The notes under the pieces: model-generated | Told to the model about the DNA's origin: nothing | Seen by the model: only the letters and a program-made list of their open reading frames with translations | Database searches by the model: none | In this document: one piece after another, positions 9,303-20,170 of the stretch | Layout: each line of letters starts with the position of its first letter | Numbering within the stretch: the stretch's first letter is position 1 | From: Candidatus Thiothrix sulfatifontis | Lineage (GTDB): Bacteria > Pseudomonadota > Gammaproteobacteria > Thiotrichales > Thiotrichaceae | DNA: 64,000 nucleotides | NCBI GenBank assembly: GCA_022828425.1 | Contig: CP094685.1 | Location: 1,178,001 to 1,242,000, forward strand | Direction of reading: 5' to 3' | Position numbers and translations under genes: made by a program

Positions 9303-10628
9303 TTAACAGCCGCGCCCGATCGCGTAATAGGTAATGCCTTTTTTCGCCATTTGTTCGGGTGAATACAAATTGCGCCCATCCACGATGACGGGATCTTTGA
9401 GCTTGGACTTAATAACCTCAAAATCGGGGCTGCGGAATTGTTGCCACTCGGTGACGATGACGAGGCAATCGGCACCTTCCAGCGCTGCTTCGGCTGTCTG
9501 GCACAATTTCAGGTCAGGGCGTTGCCCGTAAATGCGGGTGCATTCTTCCATCGCTACCGGGTCAAAGGCTTGTACGGTAACGCCTTGTTTCCACAGCGCT
9601 TCCATTAAGTTACGGCTGGAGGCTTCACGCATATCATCGGTATTGGGTTTGAAAGCCAAGCCCCACAGCGCTACGGTTTTGCCTTCGAGGTTGGCACCGT
9701 AATGCTTTTGCAGTTTCTCGAATGGTTTGTCTTTCTGGCGGTAATTGACGGCCTCTACCGCCGACAATAATTCGGCGTTATAGCCGATTTCACGCGCGGT
9801 GCGTTCCAGTGCTTGCACGTCTTTGGGGAAGCACGAACCGCCGTAACCACAACCGGGATAGATGAAATGATAGCCAATGCGCGGGTCGGAGCCGATGCCG
9901 ATGCGCACTTTCTCGATGTCAGCGCCGAGTAATTCCGCCATATTCGCCAGTTCATTCATGAAGCTGATTTTGGTGGCAAGCATTGCATTGGCAGCATACT
10001 TGGTGAGTTCGGCGGAACGGATGTCCATTACCACTAATCGGTCATGGCTGCGGTTAAACGGGGCGTAGAGTTCGCGCATGAGTTCAGTGGTGCGTGGGTT
10101 GTCAGTGCCGATCACAATCCGGTCGGGTTTCATGAAATCGTCAAGTGCTGCGCCTTCTTTTAGAAATTCAGGGTTGGATACCACGTCGAATTCGGCGTTG
10201 AAAGCACGTTGTTCCAATACTTCCAGCATCGCCGTGCGTACTCGGTCAGCCGTGCCGACGGGAACGGTGGATTTGTCGACCACAATGCGATAGCCGTCCA
10301 TGTGTTGCGCAATTGAACGGGCGACGGTGAGTACATAGCGCAGGTCAGCCGAACCGTCTTCATCCGGTGGCGTGCCCACTGCGATAAACTGAAACAAACC
10401 GTGTGCCACGCCTTCAGCGGCTGATAAGGTGAACTTCAAACGTCCCGCTGCAACATTGGTTTGCACCATTTTATCGAGACCGGGTTCATGAATGGGGATT
10501 TCCCCATTAAGCAACATACTGATTTTACGCTCGTCAACGTCGACGCAGAGTACATCATTGCCAACTTGCGCTAAGCACGCCCCTGTCACTAACCCAACAT
10601 AGCCTGAGCCGTAAATGGTAACTTTCAT
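9303..10628 (-). CDS. ugd: UDP-glucose 6-dehydrogenase
   Basis: A 441-residue NAD-dependent enzyme that oxidises UDP-glucose to UDP-glucuronate, a precursor for capsule, exopolysaccharide or modified lipid A. The N-terminal Rossmann motif GSGYVG (residues 7-12) and the catalytic cysteine C266 in [13 protein letters not shown] are intact, as is [13 protein letters not shown] of the C-terminal UDP-binding domain. It stands alone on the minus strand between convergent tamB and the divergent tRNA-tuf operon. Its promoter must lie in 10629-10766, where the AT-rich sequence offers a CATAAT-like -10, but I cannot place a convincing -35. Confidence 0.95.
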   Translation of the reverse strand: MKVTIYGSGYVGLVTGACLAQVGNDVLCVDVDERKISMLLNGEIPIHEPGLDKMVQTNVAAGRLKFTLSAAEGVAHGLFQFIAVGTPPDEDGSADLRYVLTVARSIAQHMDGYRIVVDKSTVPVGTADRVRTAMLEVLEQRAFNAEFDVVSNPEFLKEGAALDDFMKPDRIVIGTDNPRTTELMRELYAPFNRSHDRLVVMDIRSAELTKYAANAMLATKISFMNELANMAELLGADIEKVRIGIGSDPRIGYHFIYPGCGYGGSCFPKDVQALERTAREIGYNAELLSAVEAVNYRQKDKPFEKLQKHYGANLEGKTVALWGLAFKPNTDDMREASSRNLMEALWKQGVTVQAFDPVAMEECTRIYGQRPDLKLCQTAEAALEGADCLVIVTEWQQFRSPDFEVIKSKLKDPVIVDGRNLYSPEQMAKKGITYYAIGRGC

Positions 10629-10766
10629 TGATGGTTCCTAAATAAAAACTGGATTTTTGTGTATGATGCGCATTATGATCAAAACCGCAATTTTTGTGAT
10701 AATTAAAGCGATGAGCTTACCAGTTTAGCTGTCGAAAATTAATGGCAAAATAATGCTTTTTCAAGG

Positions 10767-10795
10767 TTGACATTGATGAGTGATTCGCTCAGAAT
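10767..10795 (+). promoter_or_regulatory. Sigma70-type promoter of the tRNA-tuf operon
   Basis: A perfect TTGACA at 10767-10772, a 17-base spacer and a CAGAAT -10 at 10790-10795 stand directly ahead of tRNA-Tyr. Transcription would start near 10802, about ten bases before the tRNA. This fits the known tRNA-tufB operon promoter position in gammaproteobacteria. Confidence 0.75.
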
Positions 10796-10811
10796 GTTGT
10801 CCTTTCCAGTT

Positions 10812-10896
<85 letters not shown>

Positions 10897-10963
10897 TATT
10901 TTAGTTTGCACGTTCAGCTTGATACAGATTGTCATGCGGTACGGTGTGGGCACACGACTTCAG

Positions 10964-11037
10964 GCGGGTGTAGTTCAATGGTAGAACTTCAGCCTTCCAA
11001 GCTGATTGTGTGGGTTCGATTCCCATCACCCGCTCCA
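10964..11037 (+). tRNA. tRNA-Gly (anticodon TCC)
   Basis: A 74-base tRNA. Acceptor GCGGGTG pairs with CACCCGC, the anticodon loop CTTCCAA gives TCC, the T loop is GGTTCGATTCC, and CCA is encoded. It lies between tRNA-Tyr and tRNA-Thr, as in E. coli. Confidence 0.97.
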
Positions 11038-11066
11038 ATTTCTGGCTGAGTCGTTAAAATGGTTTT

Positions 11067-11142
<76 letters not shown>

Positions 11143-11174
11143 ATTATTCAGGAATTTAACGGAAGTTATCGATC

Positions 11175-12365
11175 ATGGCAAAAAGTAAATTTGAGCGTAA
11201 TAAAACGCACGTAAACGTCGGCACAATCGGTCACGTTGACCACGGTAAAACCACGCTGACAGCGGCGTTGACAGTTGTGCAATCCAAGAAATTTGGCGGT
11301 GAGTCAAAGGCTTACGATCAGATCGATGCGGCTCCTGAAGAAAAAGCACGTGGTATCACCATTTCTACTGCACACGTAGAATACGAATCTGAAACACGTC
11401 ATTACGCACACGTTGACTGCCCAGGCCACGCTGACTATGTTAAAAACATGATCACTGGTGCTGCTCAGATGGATGGCGCTATTCTGGTTTGTTCAGCCGC
11501 TGACGGCCCAATGCCACAAACACGTGAGCACATTCTGTTGTCTCGCCAAGTTGGTGTTCCATACGTTGTTGTTTACATGAACAAGTGTGACTTAGTTGAC
11601 GACGAAGAGTTGTTAGAACTGGTCGAGATGGAGCTGCGTGAGCTGCTGTCTAGCTATGATTTCCCTGGTGATGATACCCCTATCGTTAAGGGTTCAGCAC
11701 GTATGGCGCTGGAAGGTGACGAGTCTGACATCGGCGTTCCATCCATTGCGCGTTTGATTGAAGCTATTGATACTTTCATTCCAGACCCAGTGCGTGCTAT
11801 CGATGGTACTTTCTTGATGCCGGTTGAGGATGTGTTCTCTATCTCTGGTCGTGGTACGGTAGTAACTGGTCGTATTGAGCGCGGTATTATTAAGGTTGGT
11901 GAAACCATCGAAATCGTTGGTATTCGTGACACCAAGGCCACTACTGTTACGGGCGTCGAAATGTTCCGTAAGTTGCTGGATCAAGGCATGGCGGGTGACA
12001 ACGTTGGTTTGTTGCTGCGTGGTACTAAACGTGAAGAGGTTGAGCGCGGTCAAGTTCTGTGCAAGCCAGGTTCAATCAAGCCACATACCCAATTTGAAGC
12101 AGAAGTTTACGTTTTGTCAAAAGATGAGGGTGGTCGCCATACGCCATTCTTCAAAGGCTACCGTCCACAGTTTTATTTCCGTACCACGGACGTAACAGGC
12201 GCTTGCGAATTGCCAGAAGGCGTCGAAATGGTAATGCCGGGTGATAACGTTAAGTTGGTTGTTACGCTGATTAACCCAATCGCGATGGAAGACGGCCTAC
12301 GTTTTGCTATTCGTGAAGGTGGTCGTACCGTTGGTGCGGGCGTCGTTGCTAAAATCATCGCGTAA
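11175..12365 (+). CDS. tuf: Elongation factor Tu
   Basis: A 396-residue GTPase that delivers aminoacyl-tRNA to the ribosome. G motifs are intact: GHVDHGKT (residues 19-26), DCPGH near 81-85 and NKCD near 136. It ends in the usual VVAKIIA-type tail. This is the tufB position (after tRNA-Thr, before tRNA-Trp and secE). It is the only complete tuf in the window; the tufA position between fusA and rpsJ holds just a short remnant at 27546-27629. Codon use is highly biased, as expected for an abundant protein. Confidence 0.99.
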   Translation: MAKSKFERNKTHVNVGTIGHVDHGKTTLTAALTVVQSKKFGGESKAYDQIDAAPEEKARGITISTAHVEYESETRHYAHVDCPGHADYVKNMITGAAQMDGAILVCSAADGPMPQTREHILLSRQVGVPYVVVYMNKCDLVDDEELLELVEMELRELLSSYDFPGDDTPIVKGSARMALEGDESDIGVPSIARLIEAIDTFIPDPVRAIDGTFLMPVEDVFSISGRGTVVTGRIERGIIKVGETIEIVGIRDTKATTVTGVEMFRKLLDQGMAGDNVGLLLRGTKREEVERGQVLCKPGSIKPHTQFEAEVYVLSKDEGGRHTPFFKGYRPQFYFRTTDVTGACELPEGVEMVMPGDNVKLVVTLINPIAMEDGLRFAIREGGRTVGAGVVAKIIA

Positions 12366-12384
12366 GTAACACCTTGTATTTTGG

Positions 12385-12413
12385 AAGGGTGAAGGGTATT
12401 CTCTTCGCTCTTT
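12385..12413 (+). terminator. Hairpin with U-run behind tuf
   Basis: A stem AAGGGTGAAG / CTTCGCTCTT with two G-T pairs and an eight-base loop, followed by a T-rich tail TTTACTGTTTTT. It could act as a terminator or attenuator, or mark processing ahead of tRNA-Trp, which begins 12 bases later. Confidence 0.5.
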
Positions 12414-12424
12414 ACTGTTTTTAC

Positions 12425-12500
12425 AGGCCAATAGCTCAATTGGCAGAGCGGCGGTCTCCAAAACCGCAGGTTGGGGGTTCGATTCCCTCTTGGCCTGCCA
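12425..12500 (+). tRNA. tRNA-Trp (anticodon CCA)
   Basis: A 76-base tRNA. Acceptor AGGCCAA pairs with TTGGCCT, the anticodon loop CTCCAAA gives CCA, the T loop is GGTTCGATTCC, and the 3-prime CCA is encoded. It sits between tuf and secE, as in E. coli. Confidence 0.97.
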
Positions 12501-12599
12501 TCTTTATAGATGGCTTTGGATAATGAATTGCAGCAACCATTGATTTGTTCACAGTGTGTTTCCCAAAGTCATTCGGCTATCAGATTTGGTAAAAAATAA

Positions 12600-12995
12600 A
12601 TGTCAGTACGTACCGAAGAGCAGGGCTCATCACTGGATACAGTAAAGCTCATCATTTCTCTCGCACTCCTGTTTGCTGGGATTGTGGGTTTTTACTATTT
12701 CGAGGATTGGCAAGGTCAGCCGGTTTCCTTATTGCTGCGCGTGTTAGGTTTGTTGTTAGTGGCTGGCGTGGCAGTTGCAGTTGCTCTTTCTAGCTTGGCT
12801 GGTAAGCGTTTGCTGGGTTTTATGAAAGACTCGCGGCTCGAAGTGCGCAAGATGGTTTGGCCTACACGTGCCGAAACTTTACAGACTACCTTGATGGTGA
12901 TGGTCATTGTTTTGATTCTATCCATTTTCCTCTGGGGCGTTGATTCCCTGCTTGGTTGGGGAGTTAAAAGTATGCTCGGCGGGGGGGGTGTCTGA
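12600..12995 (+). CDS. secE: Preprotein translocase subunit SecE
   Basis: A 131-residue membrane subunit of the SecYEG channel in the gammaproteobacterial three-helix form. Two N-terminal helices (about residues 16-33 and 41-60) precede the conserved amphipathic segment [13 protein letters not shown] and the last helix [14 protein letters not shown]. The ribosome binding site is weak. The gene overlaps nusG by one base in TGATG, so the two are likely coupled. Confidence 0.95.
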   Translation: MSVRTEEQGSSLDTVKLIISLALLFAGIVGFYYFEDWQGQPVSLLLRVLGLLLVAGVAVAVALSSLAGKRLLGFMKDSRLEVRKMVWPTRAETLQTTLMVMVIVLILSIFLWGVDSLLGWGVKSMLGGGGV

Positions 12996-13528
12996 TGGCA
13001 ATGCGCTGGTATGTAGTTCAAGCTTATTCTGCTTTTGAGAATCAAGTTAAGCGCTCGCTTGAAGAGCGCATTGCGCGTTTCGGCTTGGAAACTTCTTTCG
13101 GTCGTGTGTTGGTACCCGTTGAAGAAGTGGTGGAAATGCGCGATGGTCAAAAGCGTAGAAGCGAGCGTAAGTTCTTTCCCGGCTACGTATTGGTCGAAAT
13201 GGAAATGAACGATGAAACTTGGCACATGGTGAAAGAAACGCCAAAAGTGCTGGGTTTCATCGGTGGTAAGGCCGATAAGCCCGCGCCGATTACGCAAAAA
13301 GAAGTCGACAACATCATGCGTCGCGTGGAAGAGGGGGCTGAAAAGCCGCGCCCGAAAGTCCTCTTCGATGCGGGTGAAGTCGTGCGTGTGACTGATGGGC
13401 CATTTAAAGATTTCAACGGCGTGGTCGAAGAAGCCAATTACGAAAAAAGTCGCCTATTAGTTGCTGTGCAAATTTTTGGTCGCTCAACGCCCGTTGAGCT
13501 TGAATTCTATCAGGTCGAAAAAGCCTGA
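12995..13528 (+). CDS. nusG: Transcription termination/antitermination protein NusG
   Basis: A 177-residue NusG with the N-terminal NGN domain ([16 protein letters not shown], then [10 protein letters not shown]) that binds the RNA polymerase clamp. A C-terminal KOW domain ([20 protein letters not shown]) contacts Rho or S10. The length equals the usual enterobacterial form (about 181). Its start overlaps the secE stop. It is followed by rplK after 54 bases, which contain a possible L1-responsive hairpin. Confidence 0.97.
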   Translation: MAMRWYVVQAYSAFENQVKRSLEERIARFGLETSFGRVLVPVEEVVEMRDGQKRRSERKFFPGYVLVEMEMNDETWHMVKETPKVLGFIGGKADKPAPITQKEVDNIMRRVEEGAEKPRPKVLFDAGEVVRVTDGPFKDFNGVVEEANYEKSRLLVAVQIFGRSTPVELEFYQVEKA

Positions 13529-13555
13529 CCTGATAGTCACGGGAAGCCGTCAGGC
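13523..13555 (+). promoter_or_regulatory. Possible L1-binding leader hairpin ahead of rplK
   Basis: GCCTGAC at 13523-13529 can pair with GTCAGGC at 13549-13555, flanking a 19-base loop and spanning the nusG stop. In E. coli, L1 represses the L11-L1 operon by binding a leader structure just upstream of rplK. The position fits, but I did not verify the L1 target core. Confidence 0.3.
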
Positions 13556-13582
13556 GTTATTACCCATTTATAGGAAAACATC

Positions 13583-14014
13583 ATGGCAAAGAAAGTCATC
13601 GCCTTTATCAAGCTGCAAGTTCCGGCTGGTAAAGCAAACCCAAGTCCACCTATCGGCCCTGCACTCGGTCAACGTGGTCTGAATATCATGGAGTTCTGCA
13701 AAGCATTCAATGCTGCGACACAGAACCTTGAAGTCGGCCTGCCTACTCCAGTCGTTATTACGGCGTACAGCGACAAGAGCTTTACGTTTGTGATGAAAAC
13801 CACGCCGGCTTCTGTCTTGCTGAAAAAAGCAGTCGGCATCAAGTCCGGTAGTGCGAAGCCTAACAGCAACAAAGTAGGCAAAGTCACGGTTGCGCAATTG
13901 GAAGAAATTGCCAAGATGAAAACCCCAGACCTGACGGCAGCAAGCATGGAAGCGGCAATTCGCACCATCGCTGGCACTGCGCGTAGCATGGGTCTAGAAG
14001 TGGAGGGCATGTAA
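13583..14014 (+). CDS. rplK: 50S ribosomal protein L11
   Basis: A 143-residue L11 that forms the GTPase-associated centre stalk base with 23S rRNA. The N-terminal [20 protein letters not shown] block is fully conserved, and the C-terminal rRNA-binding block includes [19 protein letters not shown]-type site precedes the ATG. The rplA start follows its stop by one base. Confidence 0.98.
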   Translation: MAKKVIAFIKLQVPAGKANPSPPIGPALGQRGLNIMEFCKAFNAATQNLEVGLPTPVVITAYSDKSFTFVMKTTPASVLLKKAVGIKSGSAKPNSNKVGKVTVAQLEEIAKMKTPDLTAASMEAAIRTIAGTARSMGLEVEGM

Positions 14015-14015
14015 G

Positions 14016-14711
14016 ATGGCAAAGTTGACTAAACGCCAAAAGGCAATCGCTGAAAAGGTCGATAGCACCAAGGCTTACGCCATTGCTGATGCACTGGATA
14101 CGCTGAAATCTCTGCCACGCGCCAAGTTTTTGGAAAGCGTTGACGTGAGCTTTAACCTCGGTGTCGACCCACGTAAATCTGACCAAGTCGTGCGTGGTTC
14201 TACCGTATTGCCAAACGGCAACGGTAAAACGGTTCGCGTGGCTGTATTTGCACAAGGTGCAAACGCTGAAGCAGCAACGGCTGCTGGCGCAGACATCGTG
14301 GGTTTTGATGATCTGGCTGCTGAAATTAAAGCAGGCAAGATGGATTTTGACGTGGTTATTGCCAGCCCAGACGCAATGCGTGTGGTGGGTCAATTGGGTC
14401 AAATCCTCGGTCCACGTGGTTTGATGCCTAATCCGAAAGTTGGCACTGTGACCCCTGACGTTGCTGGCGCTGTCCGCAATGCCAAGGCTGGTCAAGTCCG
14501 TTACCGTACAGACAAGGGTGGTATCATCCATTGTTCTGTTGGTAATGTGGACTTTGATACCGATAAGCTGGTTGGCAATATCAATGCGCTGGTAGCAGAT
14601 TTGGTAAAAATGAAGCCTTCCACCTCCAAAGGTATCTACCTGAAAAAAGTTTCTGTATCCACCACCATGGGTACGGGTTTGACAGTCGATAACGCATCAC
14701 TGTCTTACTAA
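14016..14711 (+). CDS. rplA: 50S ribosomal protein L1
   Basis: A 231-residue L1 that forms the mobile L1 stalk at the E site and is the usual translational repressor of its own operon. The signature [15 protein letters not shown] is intact near residues 128-142, as is [13 protein letters not shown]. It begins one base after rplK, so translational coupling is likely. The 260-base gap after it holds the L10 leader. Confidence 0.98.
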   Translation: MAKLTKRQKAIAEKVDSTKAYAIADALDTLKSLPRAKFLESVDVSFNLGVDPRKSDQVVRGSTVLPNGNGKTVRVAVFAQGANAEAATAAGADIVGFDDLAAEIKAGKMDFDVVIASPDAMRVVGQLGQILGPRGLMPNPKVGTVTPDVAGAVRNAKAGQVRYRTDKGGIIHCSVGNVDFDTDKLVGNINALVADLVKMKPSTSKGIYLKKVSVSTTMGTGLTVDNASLSY

Positions 14712-14769
14712 TGAATTGGGGCGCTGCCCCATTCTCTGCTTCCAAGGATGGAAGTAGCCGCAAGGCAAA

Positions 14770-14965
14770 AAGATATACAGGACGTATGTCGTCAGAGACC
14801 GTAGGTGCTTCGTATGAAGCTTAATGGTTCTGCATGTAATGTAGAGAACCTGCGCAGATGGCGTTCCCCGAGTCAGTAAGATGGTTTGGGACGCTGTTTC
14901 CTTCGCAAGCCGGAGTTTCCGGTGAGTGATCGATAAATGGTGGATTATCCGCCAAACCAGGAGTA
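14770..14965 (+). promoter_or_regulatory. L10 leader (ribosomal protein autoregulatory RNA)
   Basis: The 260-base untranslated gap between rplA and rplJ carries several stems. They are GCTTC-GTAT-GAAGC (14807-14820), GGTTCT / AGAACC (14826-14850) and CCGGA-GTT-TCCGG (14910-14922). Position and layout match the L10 leader, bound by the L10-L7/L12 complex to repress rplJ and rplL translation. The boundaries are approximate. Confidence 0.75.
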
Positions 14966-14971
14966 GATAAC

Positions 14972-15490
14972 GTGGCATTAACACTGCAAGAGAAAAAAGA
15001 GATTGTCTCTGAAGTGGCCGCAGTTGCTGCAAGTGCTTATTCTGCGGTAGCTGCTGAGTACCGTGGATTAACCGTGGGTCAGCTCACTACGTTGCGTCAA
15101 AACGCACGTAAGAATGGGGTGTACCTGCGTGTTGTGAAGAATAATCTGGCGCGAATCGCTGTTAAAGGTACTGCTTTCGAGTGTATCCAAGACGGTTTGG
15201 TTGGCCCGTTGGTATTGGCGTTTTCTCAGGAAGACCCAGGCTCAGCGGCACGTCTGATTAAAGACTTCAAGAAAGACAAAGCCCATGACAAGATGGAAGT
15301 AAAGTTCGTCGCTATCGACGGCACTATGCTCCCCGCTTCTGAATTGGATCGTCTGGCGAAATTGCCAACCCGCGATCAGGCACTGGCTACTTTGGCCGCT
15401 GTCCTGCGTGCACCGTTGGATAAATTCGCTCGCACTCTTGCTGCATTGCGTGACCAAAAAGCTGAAGCCGCTGGCATTAGCTTGGATTGA
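14972..15490 (+). CDS. rplJ: 50S ribosomal protein L10
   Basis: A 172-residue L10, the stalk base that anchors L7/L12 dimers. It has the N-terminal LQEKKEIVSEVAAVA and AAEYRGLTVGQLTTLR blocks and an alanine-rich C-terminal helix that binds L7/L12. The start is a GTG preceded by CAGGAG, giving the expected MALTLQ N-terminus. Translation is probably controlled by the leader directly upstream. Confidence 0.97.
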   Translation: MALTLQEKKEIVSEVAAVAASAYSAVAAEYRGLTVGQLTTLRQNARKNGVYLRVVKNNLARIAVKGTAFECIQDGLVGPLVLAFSQEDPGSAARLIKDFKKDKAHDKMEVKFVAIDGTMLPASELDRLAKLPTRDQALATLAAVLRAPLDKFARTLAALRDQKAEAAGISLD

Positions 15491-15518
15491 TTACTGATTT
15501 AGGTTTTGGAGAAACAAA

Positions 15519-15893
15519 ATGGCTTGTACTAAAGAAGATATGTTGGAAACCTTTGCCAACATGACGGTGACTGAAATCGTTGACCTGATTTCAGCGATCG
15601 AAGAAAAGTTTGGCGTAACGGCTGCGGTTGCTGTTGCTGGCCCTGCTGCGGCTGGTGAAGCTGCTGCGGTGGTTGAAGAACAAACTGAATTCAACGTTGT
15701 AATGACTAGCTTCGGTGCTAACAAAATTAACGTTATCAAAGTTGTCCGTAGCGCAACAGGTCTGGGCTTGAAAGAAGCGAAAGACATGGTTGAAGGTGTT
15801 CCTTCCGTTGTGAAGGAAGCCGCAAGCAAGGACGACGCTGCGAAATTGAAAGCAGAATTAGAAGCCGCAGGCGCTACTGTCGAACTCAAGTAA
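15519..15893 (+). CDS. rplL: 50S ribosomal protein L7/L12
   Basis: A 124-residue stalk protein that recruits translational GTPases. It has an N-terminal dimerisation helix (residues 1-35), an Ala/Val/Gly-rich hinge (about 40-52) and a conserved C-terminal domain containing KINVIKVVR and [17 protein letters not shown] stands just upstream of the ATG. A 158-base gap with an attenuator-like hairpin separates it from rpoB. Confidence 0.98.
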   Translation: MACTKEDMLETFANMTVTEIVDLISAIEEKFGVTAAVAVAGPAAAGEAAAVVEEQTEFNVVMTSFGANKINVIKVVRSATGLGLKEAKDMVEGVPSVVKEAASKDDAAKLKAELEAAGATVELK

Positions 15894-15942
15894 GCTTGAG
15901 GTCGAGCGTGTTGCGCTGCAACTAGTTCTTATATACCTTGTA

Positions 15943-15975
15943 GGCTGGCAGTGCATTTGTACTGTCGGCCTTTTC
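15943..15975 (+). terminator. rplL-rpoB intergenic attenuator
   Basis: GGCTGGCAGT and ACTGTCGGCC form a 10-pair stem with two G-T pairs and an eight-base loop, followed by TTTTCT. A partial terminator at this point lowers rpoBC expression relative to the ribosomal genes in E. coli. The position here is the same. Confidence 0.75.
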
Positions 15976-16051
15976 TCGCTTATTAAGGCGAGTGAAAGAT
16001 CCGGCAGTTTATGTTTGTGAGCCGGGGTTCTGATTCCAGAGAGGAAAGACG

Positions 16052-19000
16052 ATGGGACTGAGTTATACCGAAAAGAAACGGATCCGCAAAGACTTTGGGA
16101 AACGGCCACAGATACTGGAAGTGCCCGACCTGCTTACCATTCAGTTAGACTCCTATCGACATTTCTTGCAATTGGAAAAGCCAGTCGCAGAGCGCAGGGA
16201 CGTTGGTTTGCACGCGGCTTTTTCCTCGGTATTTCCGATTGTTAGCTACAATAATTATGTTGCGTTAGAGTATGCCGACTATCGTTTGGCGGAACCTGTG
16301 TTTGATGTGCAGGAATGCCAGTTGCGCGGTTTGACGTTTGCGACGTCACTGCGTGTTAAATTGCGTCTGGTTATTTATGATAAGGATGCACCTGCGGATG
16401 CCAAAGTGGTCAAGGCCATTAAAGAGCAGGACGTTTATCTGGGCGAATTGCCGCTGATGACGGATAAAGGCACATTTATTATTAACGGCACTGAGCGTGT
16501 TATCGTTTCTCAGTTGCACCGTTCACCGGGTGTGTTCTTCGAGCATGACAAAGGTAAGTCGAATTCCGCTGGTAAATTGTTGCACAGTGCGCGGGTTATT
16601 CCTTACCGTGGTTCATGGCTCGATTTCGAATTCGACCCGAAAGATTCTATTTTTGTACGTATCGACCGTCGCCGCAAATTGCCCGCGACGATTTTGTTGC
16701 GTGCATTGGGTATGCAAAATGAAGAAATCTTGGATGCTTTCTTCGATAAAACAGCGGTACATTTGAGCGACACTTCCATTGAAATGGAATTGATTCCCGA
16801 GCGTTTGCGTGGTGATTTGGCTTCATTTGACATTATGTTGGATGGTCAGGTGTTGGTAGAGACTGGTCGCCGCATTACTGCTAAGCACATTCGTCAGTTG
16901 GAGAAATCCGGCATGAATAAGCTGGTGGTACCCAATGACTACATGACAGGCATGGGTAGCACACCGGGCAAAATTTTAGCCCACAACATTGTCGATTCTT
17001 CCACGGGTGAGTTGCTGGCGTCTGCCAATGACGAACTTACCCCCGTACTGTTGGAAAAATTGCGTGACAATGATGTTAAGTTATTCAGTATTCTTTATAC
17101 CAATGATCTGGATCGTGGACCTTTTGTCTCGAATACCTTGAGAATTGATCCCAGCAGCAGCCAGTTAGAAGCGCAGGTAGAAATCTACCGCATGATGCGC
17201 CCTGGCGAGCCACCGACTAAAGAAGCAGCAGAAAATCTGTTCAATAATTTGTTCTTTGTCGATGACCGTTATGACTTGTCTGGCGTAGGTCGGATGAAGT
17301 TTAACCGTCGCTTGGGGCGCGAAGAAGCCACGGGTTCTGGCGTATTGGATCAAGACGACATTCTGGATGTGCTGAAAAAACTGATCGACATCCGTGACGG
17401 TCGCGATGACGTGGATGACATTGACCACCTCGGCAACCGTCGTGTGCGTAGTGTCGGTGAAATGGCTGAAAATGCCTTCCGTGTTGGTTTGGTGCGCGTT
17501 GAACGCGCGGTCAAAGAACGTTTGACAATGGCAGAAAGCGAAGGTTCGATGCCACAAGAGTTGGTGAATTCCAAGCCAGTATCGGCGGCAATTAAGGAAT
17601 TCTTCGGTTCGAGCCAGTTGTCGCAGTTCATGGATCAAAACAACCCGCTGTCAGAAGTGACCCACAAGCGCCGTATTTCCGCATTGGGGCCGGGCGGTTT
17701 GACCCGTGAGCGTGCGGGCTTTGAGGTGCGCGACGTGCATCCAACCCATTACGGTCGGGTTTGCCCAATCGAAACGCCGGAAGGCCCGAACATCGGTTTG
17801 ATTAACTCCTTAGCAGTGTATGCGCGTACCAATGACTACGGTTTCTTGGAAACGCCTTACCGCAAGGTAATTGACAGCAAGCCGACCATGCAGATTGACT
17901 ACCTGTCCGCGATTGAAGAATCCAATTACGTCATCGCGCAGGCGAGTGCGGAACTGGATGAAGAGGGGCGTTTGTCGGATGAGTTTGTTTCTTGCCGTCA
18001 CCGTAATGAATTTACCTTGAAGCAAGCGAACGAAGTCCAGTACATGGACGTATCGCCGAAGCAGATCGTTTCAGTTGCCGCCTCTTTAATCCCCTTCTTG
18101 GAACACGATGACGCGAACCGCGCTTTGATGGGTTCTAACATGCAACGTCAGGCAGTGCCTTGCTTGCGTGCGGACAAACCGTTGTCCGGTACGGGTATGG
18201 AGCGTGCGGTAGCGCAAGACTCCGGTTCAGCCATATCAGCACGGCGTGGCGGTATTATTGACTCCGTGGATGCGGGACGTGTGGTCGTGCGCGTGAATGA
18301 CGATGAAGCCGACGAAGTGCGTGGCGGTGTCGATATTTACAGTTTGATCAAGTACACCCGTTCCAACCAAAACACCTGCATTAATCAACGCCCGATTGTC
18401 AAAGTGGGCGACGTCATTGCGCGTGGTGACGTATTGGCGGATGGTTCTTCCACGGACTTGGGTGAATTGGCGTTAGGGCAGAATATGTTCATCGCCTTCA
18501 TGCCTTGGAACGGTTACAACTACGAAGACTCGATTTTGTTGTCTGAGCGCGTGGTGGATGAAGACCGTTATACCTCCATTCACATTGAAGAAATGGCGTG
18601 TTTGGCGCGTGATACCAAGCTGGGGCCAGAAGAAATCACAGCGGATATTCCGAACGTAAGTGAAAGCCTGCTGGCAAAGCTGGACGAATGCGGCATTATC
18701 CACGTGGGTGCGGAAGTCAAACCGGGCGATATTCTGGTCGGTAAGGTGACACCTAAAGGCGAAAGCCAATTGACCCCGGAAGAAAAATTGCTGCGTGCCA
18801 TCTTTGGTGAGAAAGCGTCTGACGTAAAAGATACCTCTTTGCGGGTGTCAACGGGCATGACGGGTACGGTTATCGACGTGCGTGTGTTTACCCGTGATGG
18901 GGTTGAGCGTGATGCGCGTGCTTTGGCGATTCAGGAAGAAGATTTGAAGAAAGTTCGCAAAGATTTACGCGATGAATTGCGTATTTATGAGGCGGATATT

Positions 19001-20155
19001 TTTGACCGTTTTGCGAAGTTGGTGATTGGCAAAGAAGCCGTTGGCGGCCCTAATCGCTTAACGTCTGGCACGGTCGTGACTGAATCTTACCTGCATAATC
19101 TGGAGAAAAAGGATTGGTTCGCCATCCGTATGCAAGATGATGAGGTGAATACCCAACTCGAATCGCTGTCTCACCAGATTGACGAGAAGAAAAAGCACTA
19201 CGAAACCCGTTTGCACAAGCAGCGTGACAAGCTCATGGCGGGCGATGACCTCGCGCCTGGCGTGTTGAAAATGGTCAAGGTGTACATTGCGGTGAAACGC
19301 CGGATGCAGCCAGGGGATAAAATGGCGGGTCGTCACGGTAACAAGGGTGTGGTTTCGCGCATCGTGCCAGTGGAAGACATGCCATACCTCGCCAATGGTC
19401 AAACCGTTGACATCGTATTGAATCCGTTGGGCGTTCCATCGCGTATGAACGTTGGTCAGGTATTAGAAACCCACTTAGGTTGGGCGGCTAAAGGCTTGGG
19501 CGAAAAGATTGCGCGGATGATCGACACCAAGGCGAAAATCGATGAATTACGTCAATTCATTAGCGAAGTGTATGCAACCGGCGGCAATCCGAATCAAAAC
19601 GAGATGATTGCCGATCTGACCGATGACGAAGTGATCACGTTGGCAAACAACCTGCGCAAAGGTGTGCCAATGGCGACGCAGGTATTTGACGGTGCGGATG
19701 AGGCCGAAATCAAAGCCATGTTGCGCTTGGCGGATTTGCCAGAAAGCGGGCAAACGCAATTGTGCGACGGGCGTACCGGCGATATGTTTGAGCGAAAAGT
19801 AACCGTGGGTTACATGCACATGCTCAAACTCAATCACTTGGTTGACGATAAAATGCACGCACGTTCCACCGGGCCTTATAGCCTTGTTACGCAACAGCCA
19901 TTAGGCGGTAAAGCGCAATTTGGTGGTCAGCGTTTCGGGGAGATGGAAGTCTGGGCGCTGGAAGCTTACGGCGCGGCTTACACTTTGCAAGAAATGCTCA
20001 CAGTCAAGTCGGACGACGTGAACGGGCGTAACAAGATGTATAAAAACATTGTGGACGGCGACCACTTCATGGAAGCCAGTATGCCTGAGTCCTTCAATGT
20101 ATTGATGAAGGAAATCCGCTCACTGGGTCTGAATATCGAACTGGAACGGGATTAA
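16052..20155 (+). CDS. rpoB: RNA polymerase beta subunit
   Basis: A 1367-residue beta subunit, slightly longer than the E. coli form (1342). The rifampicin-pocket segment [16 protein letters not shown] begins at residue 520; the positions equal to E. coli D516, H526 and S531 are D528, H538 and S543, so none carries a classical resistance change. The catalytic-cleft motif [15 protein letters not shown] and the C-terminal [20 protein letters not shown] are intact. GAGGAAAG precedes the ATG. It is followed by rpoC after 15 bases. Confidence 0.99.
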   Translation: MGLSYTEKKRIRKDFGKRPQILEVPDLLTIQLDSYRHFLQLEKPVAERRDVGLHAAFSSVFPIVSYNNYVALEYADYRLAEPVFDVQECQLRGLTFATSLRVKLRLVIYDKDAPADAKVVKAIKEQDVYLGELPLMTDKGTFIINGTERVIVSQLHRSPGVFFEHDKGKSNSAGKLLHSARVIPYRGSWLDFEFDPKDSIFVRIDRRRKLPATILLRALGMQNEEILDAFFDKTAVHLSDTSIEMELIPERLRGDLASFDIMLDGQVLVETGRRITAKHIRQLEKSGMNKLVVPNDYMTGMGSTPGKILAHNIVDSSTGELLASANDELTPVLLEKLRDNDVKLFSILYTNDLDRGPFVSNTLRIDPSSSQLEAQVEIYRMMRPGEPPTKEAAENLFNNLFFVDDRYDLSGVGRMKFNRRLGREEATGSGVLDQDDILDVLKKLIDIRDGRDDVDDIDHLGNRRVRSVGEMAENAFRVGLVRVERAVKERLTMAESEGSMPQELVNSKPVSAAIKEFFGSSQLSQFMDQNNPLSEVTHKRRISALGPGGLTRERAGFEVRDVHPTHYGRVCPIETPEGPNIGLINSLAVYARTNDYGFLETPYRKVIDSKPTMQIDYLSAIEESNYVIAQASAELDEEGRLSDEFVSCRHRNEFTLKQANEVQYMDVSPKQIVSVAASLIPFLEHDDANRALMGSNMQRQAVPCLRADKPLSGTGMERAVAQDSGSAISARRGGIIDSVDAGRVVVRVNDDEADEVRGGVDIYSLIKYTRSNQNTCINQRPIVKVGDVIARGDVLADGSSTDLGELALGQNMFIAFMPWNGYNYEDSILLSERVVDEDRYTSIHIEEMACLARDTKLGPEEITADIPNVSESLLAKLDECGIIHVGAEVKPGDILVGKVTPKGESQLTPEEKLLRAIFGEKASDVKDTSLRVSTGMTGTVIDVRVFTRDGVERDARALAIQEEDLKKVRKDLRDELRIYEADIFDRFAKLVIGKEAVGGPNRLTSGTVVTESYLHNLEKKDWFAIRMQDDEVNTQLESLSHQIDEKKKHYETRLHKQRDKLMAGDDLAPGVLKMVKVYIAVKRRMQPGDKMAGRHGNKGVVSRIVPVEDMPYLANGQTVDIVLNPLGVPSRMNVGQVLETHLGWAAKGLGEKIARMIDTKAKIDELRQFISEVYATGGNPNQNEMIADLTDDEVITLANNLRKGVPMATQVFDGADEAEIKAMLRLADLPESGQTQLCDGRTGDMFERKVTVGYMHMLKLNHLVDDKMHARSTGPYSLVTQQPLGGKAQFGGQRFGEMEVWALEAYGAAYTLQEMLTVKSDDVNGRNKMYKNIVDGDHFMEASMPESFNVLMKEIRSLGLNIELERD

Positions 20156-20170
20156 CACAGGATTTTGCCG

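Noticed and set aside
14697..15032. Minus-strand frame across the rplA-rplJ gap
   Set aside because: The gap is explained by the L10 leader; the frame runs into rplJ and has no family match.
17609..17680. Possible rifampicin-resistance substitutions in rpoB
   Set aside because: The positions equal to E. coli D516, H526 and S531 are all wild type.
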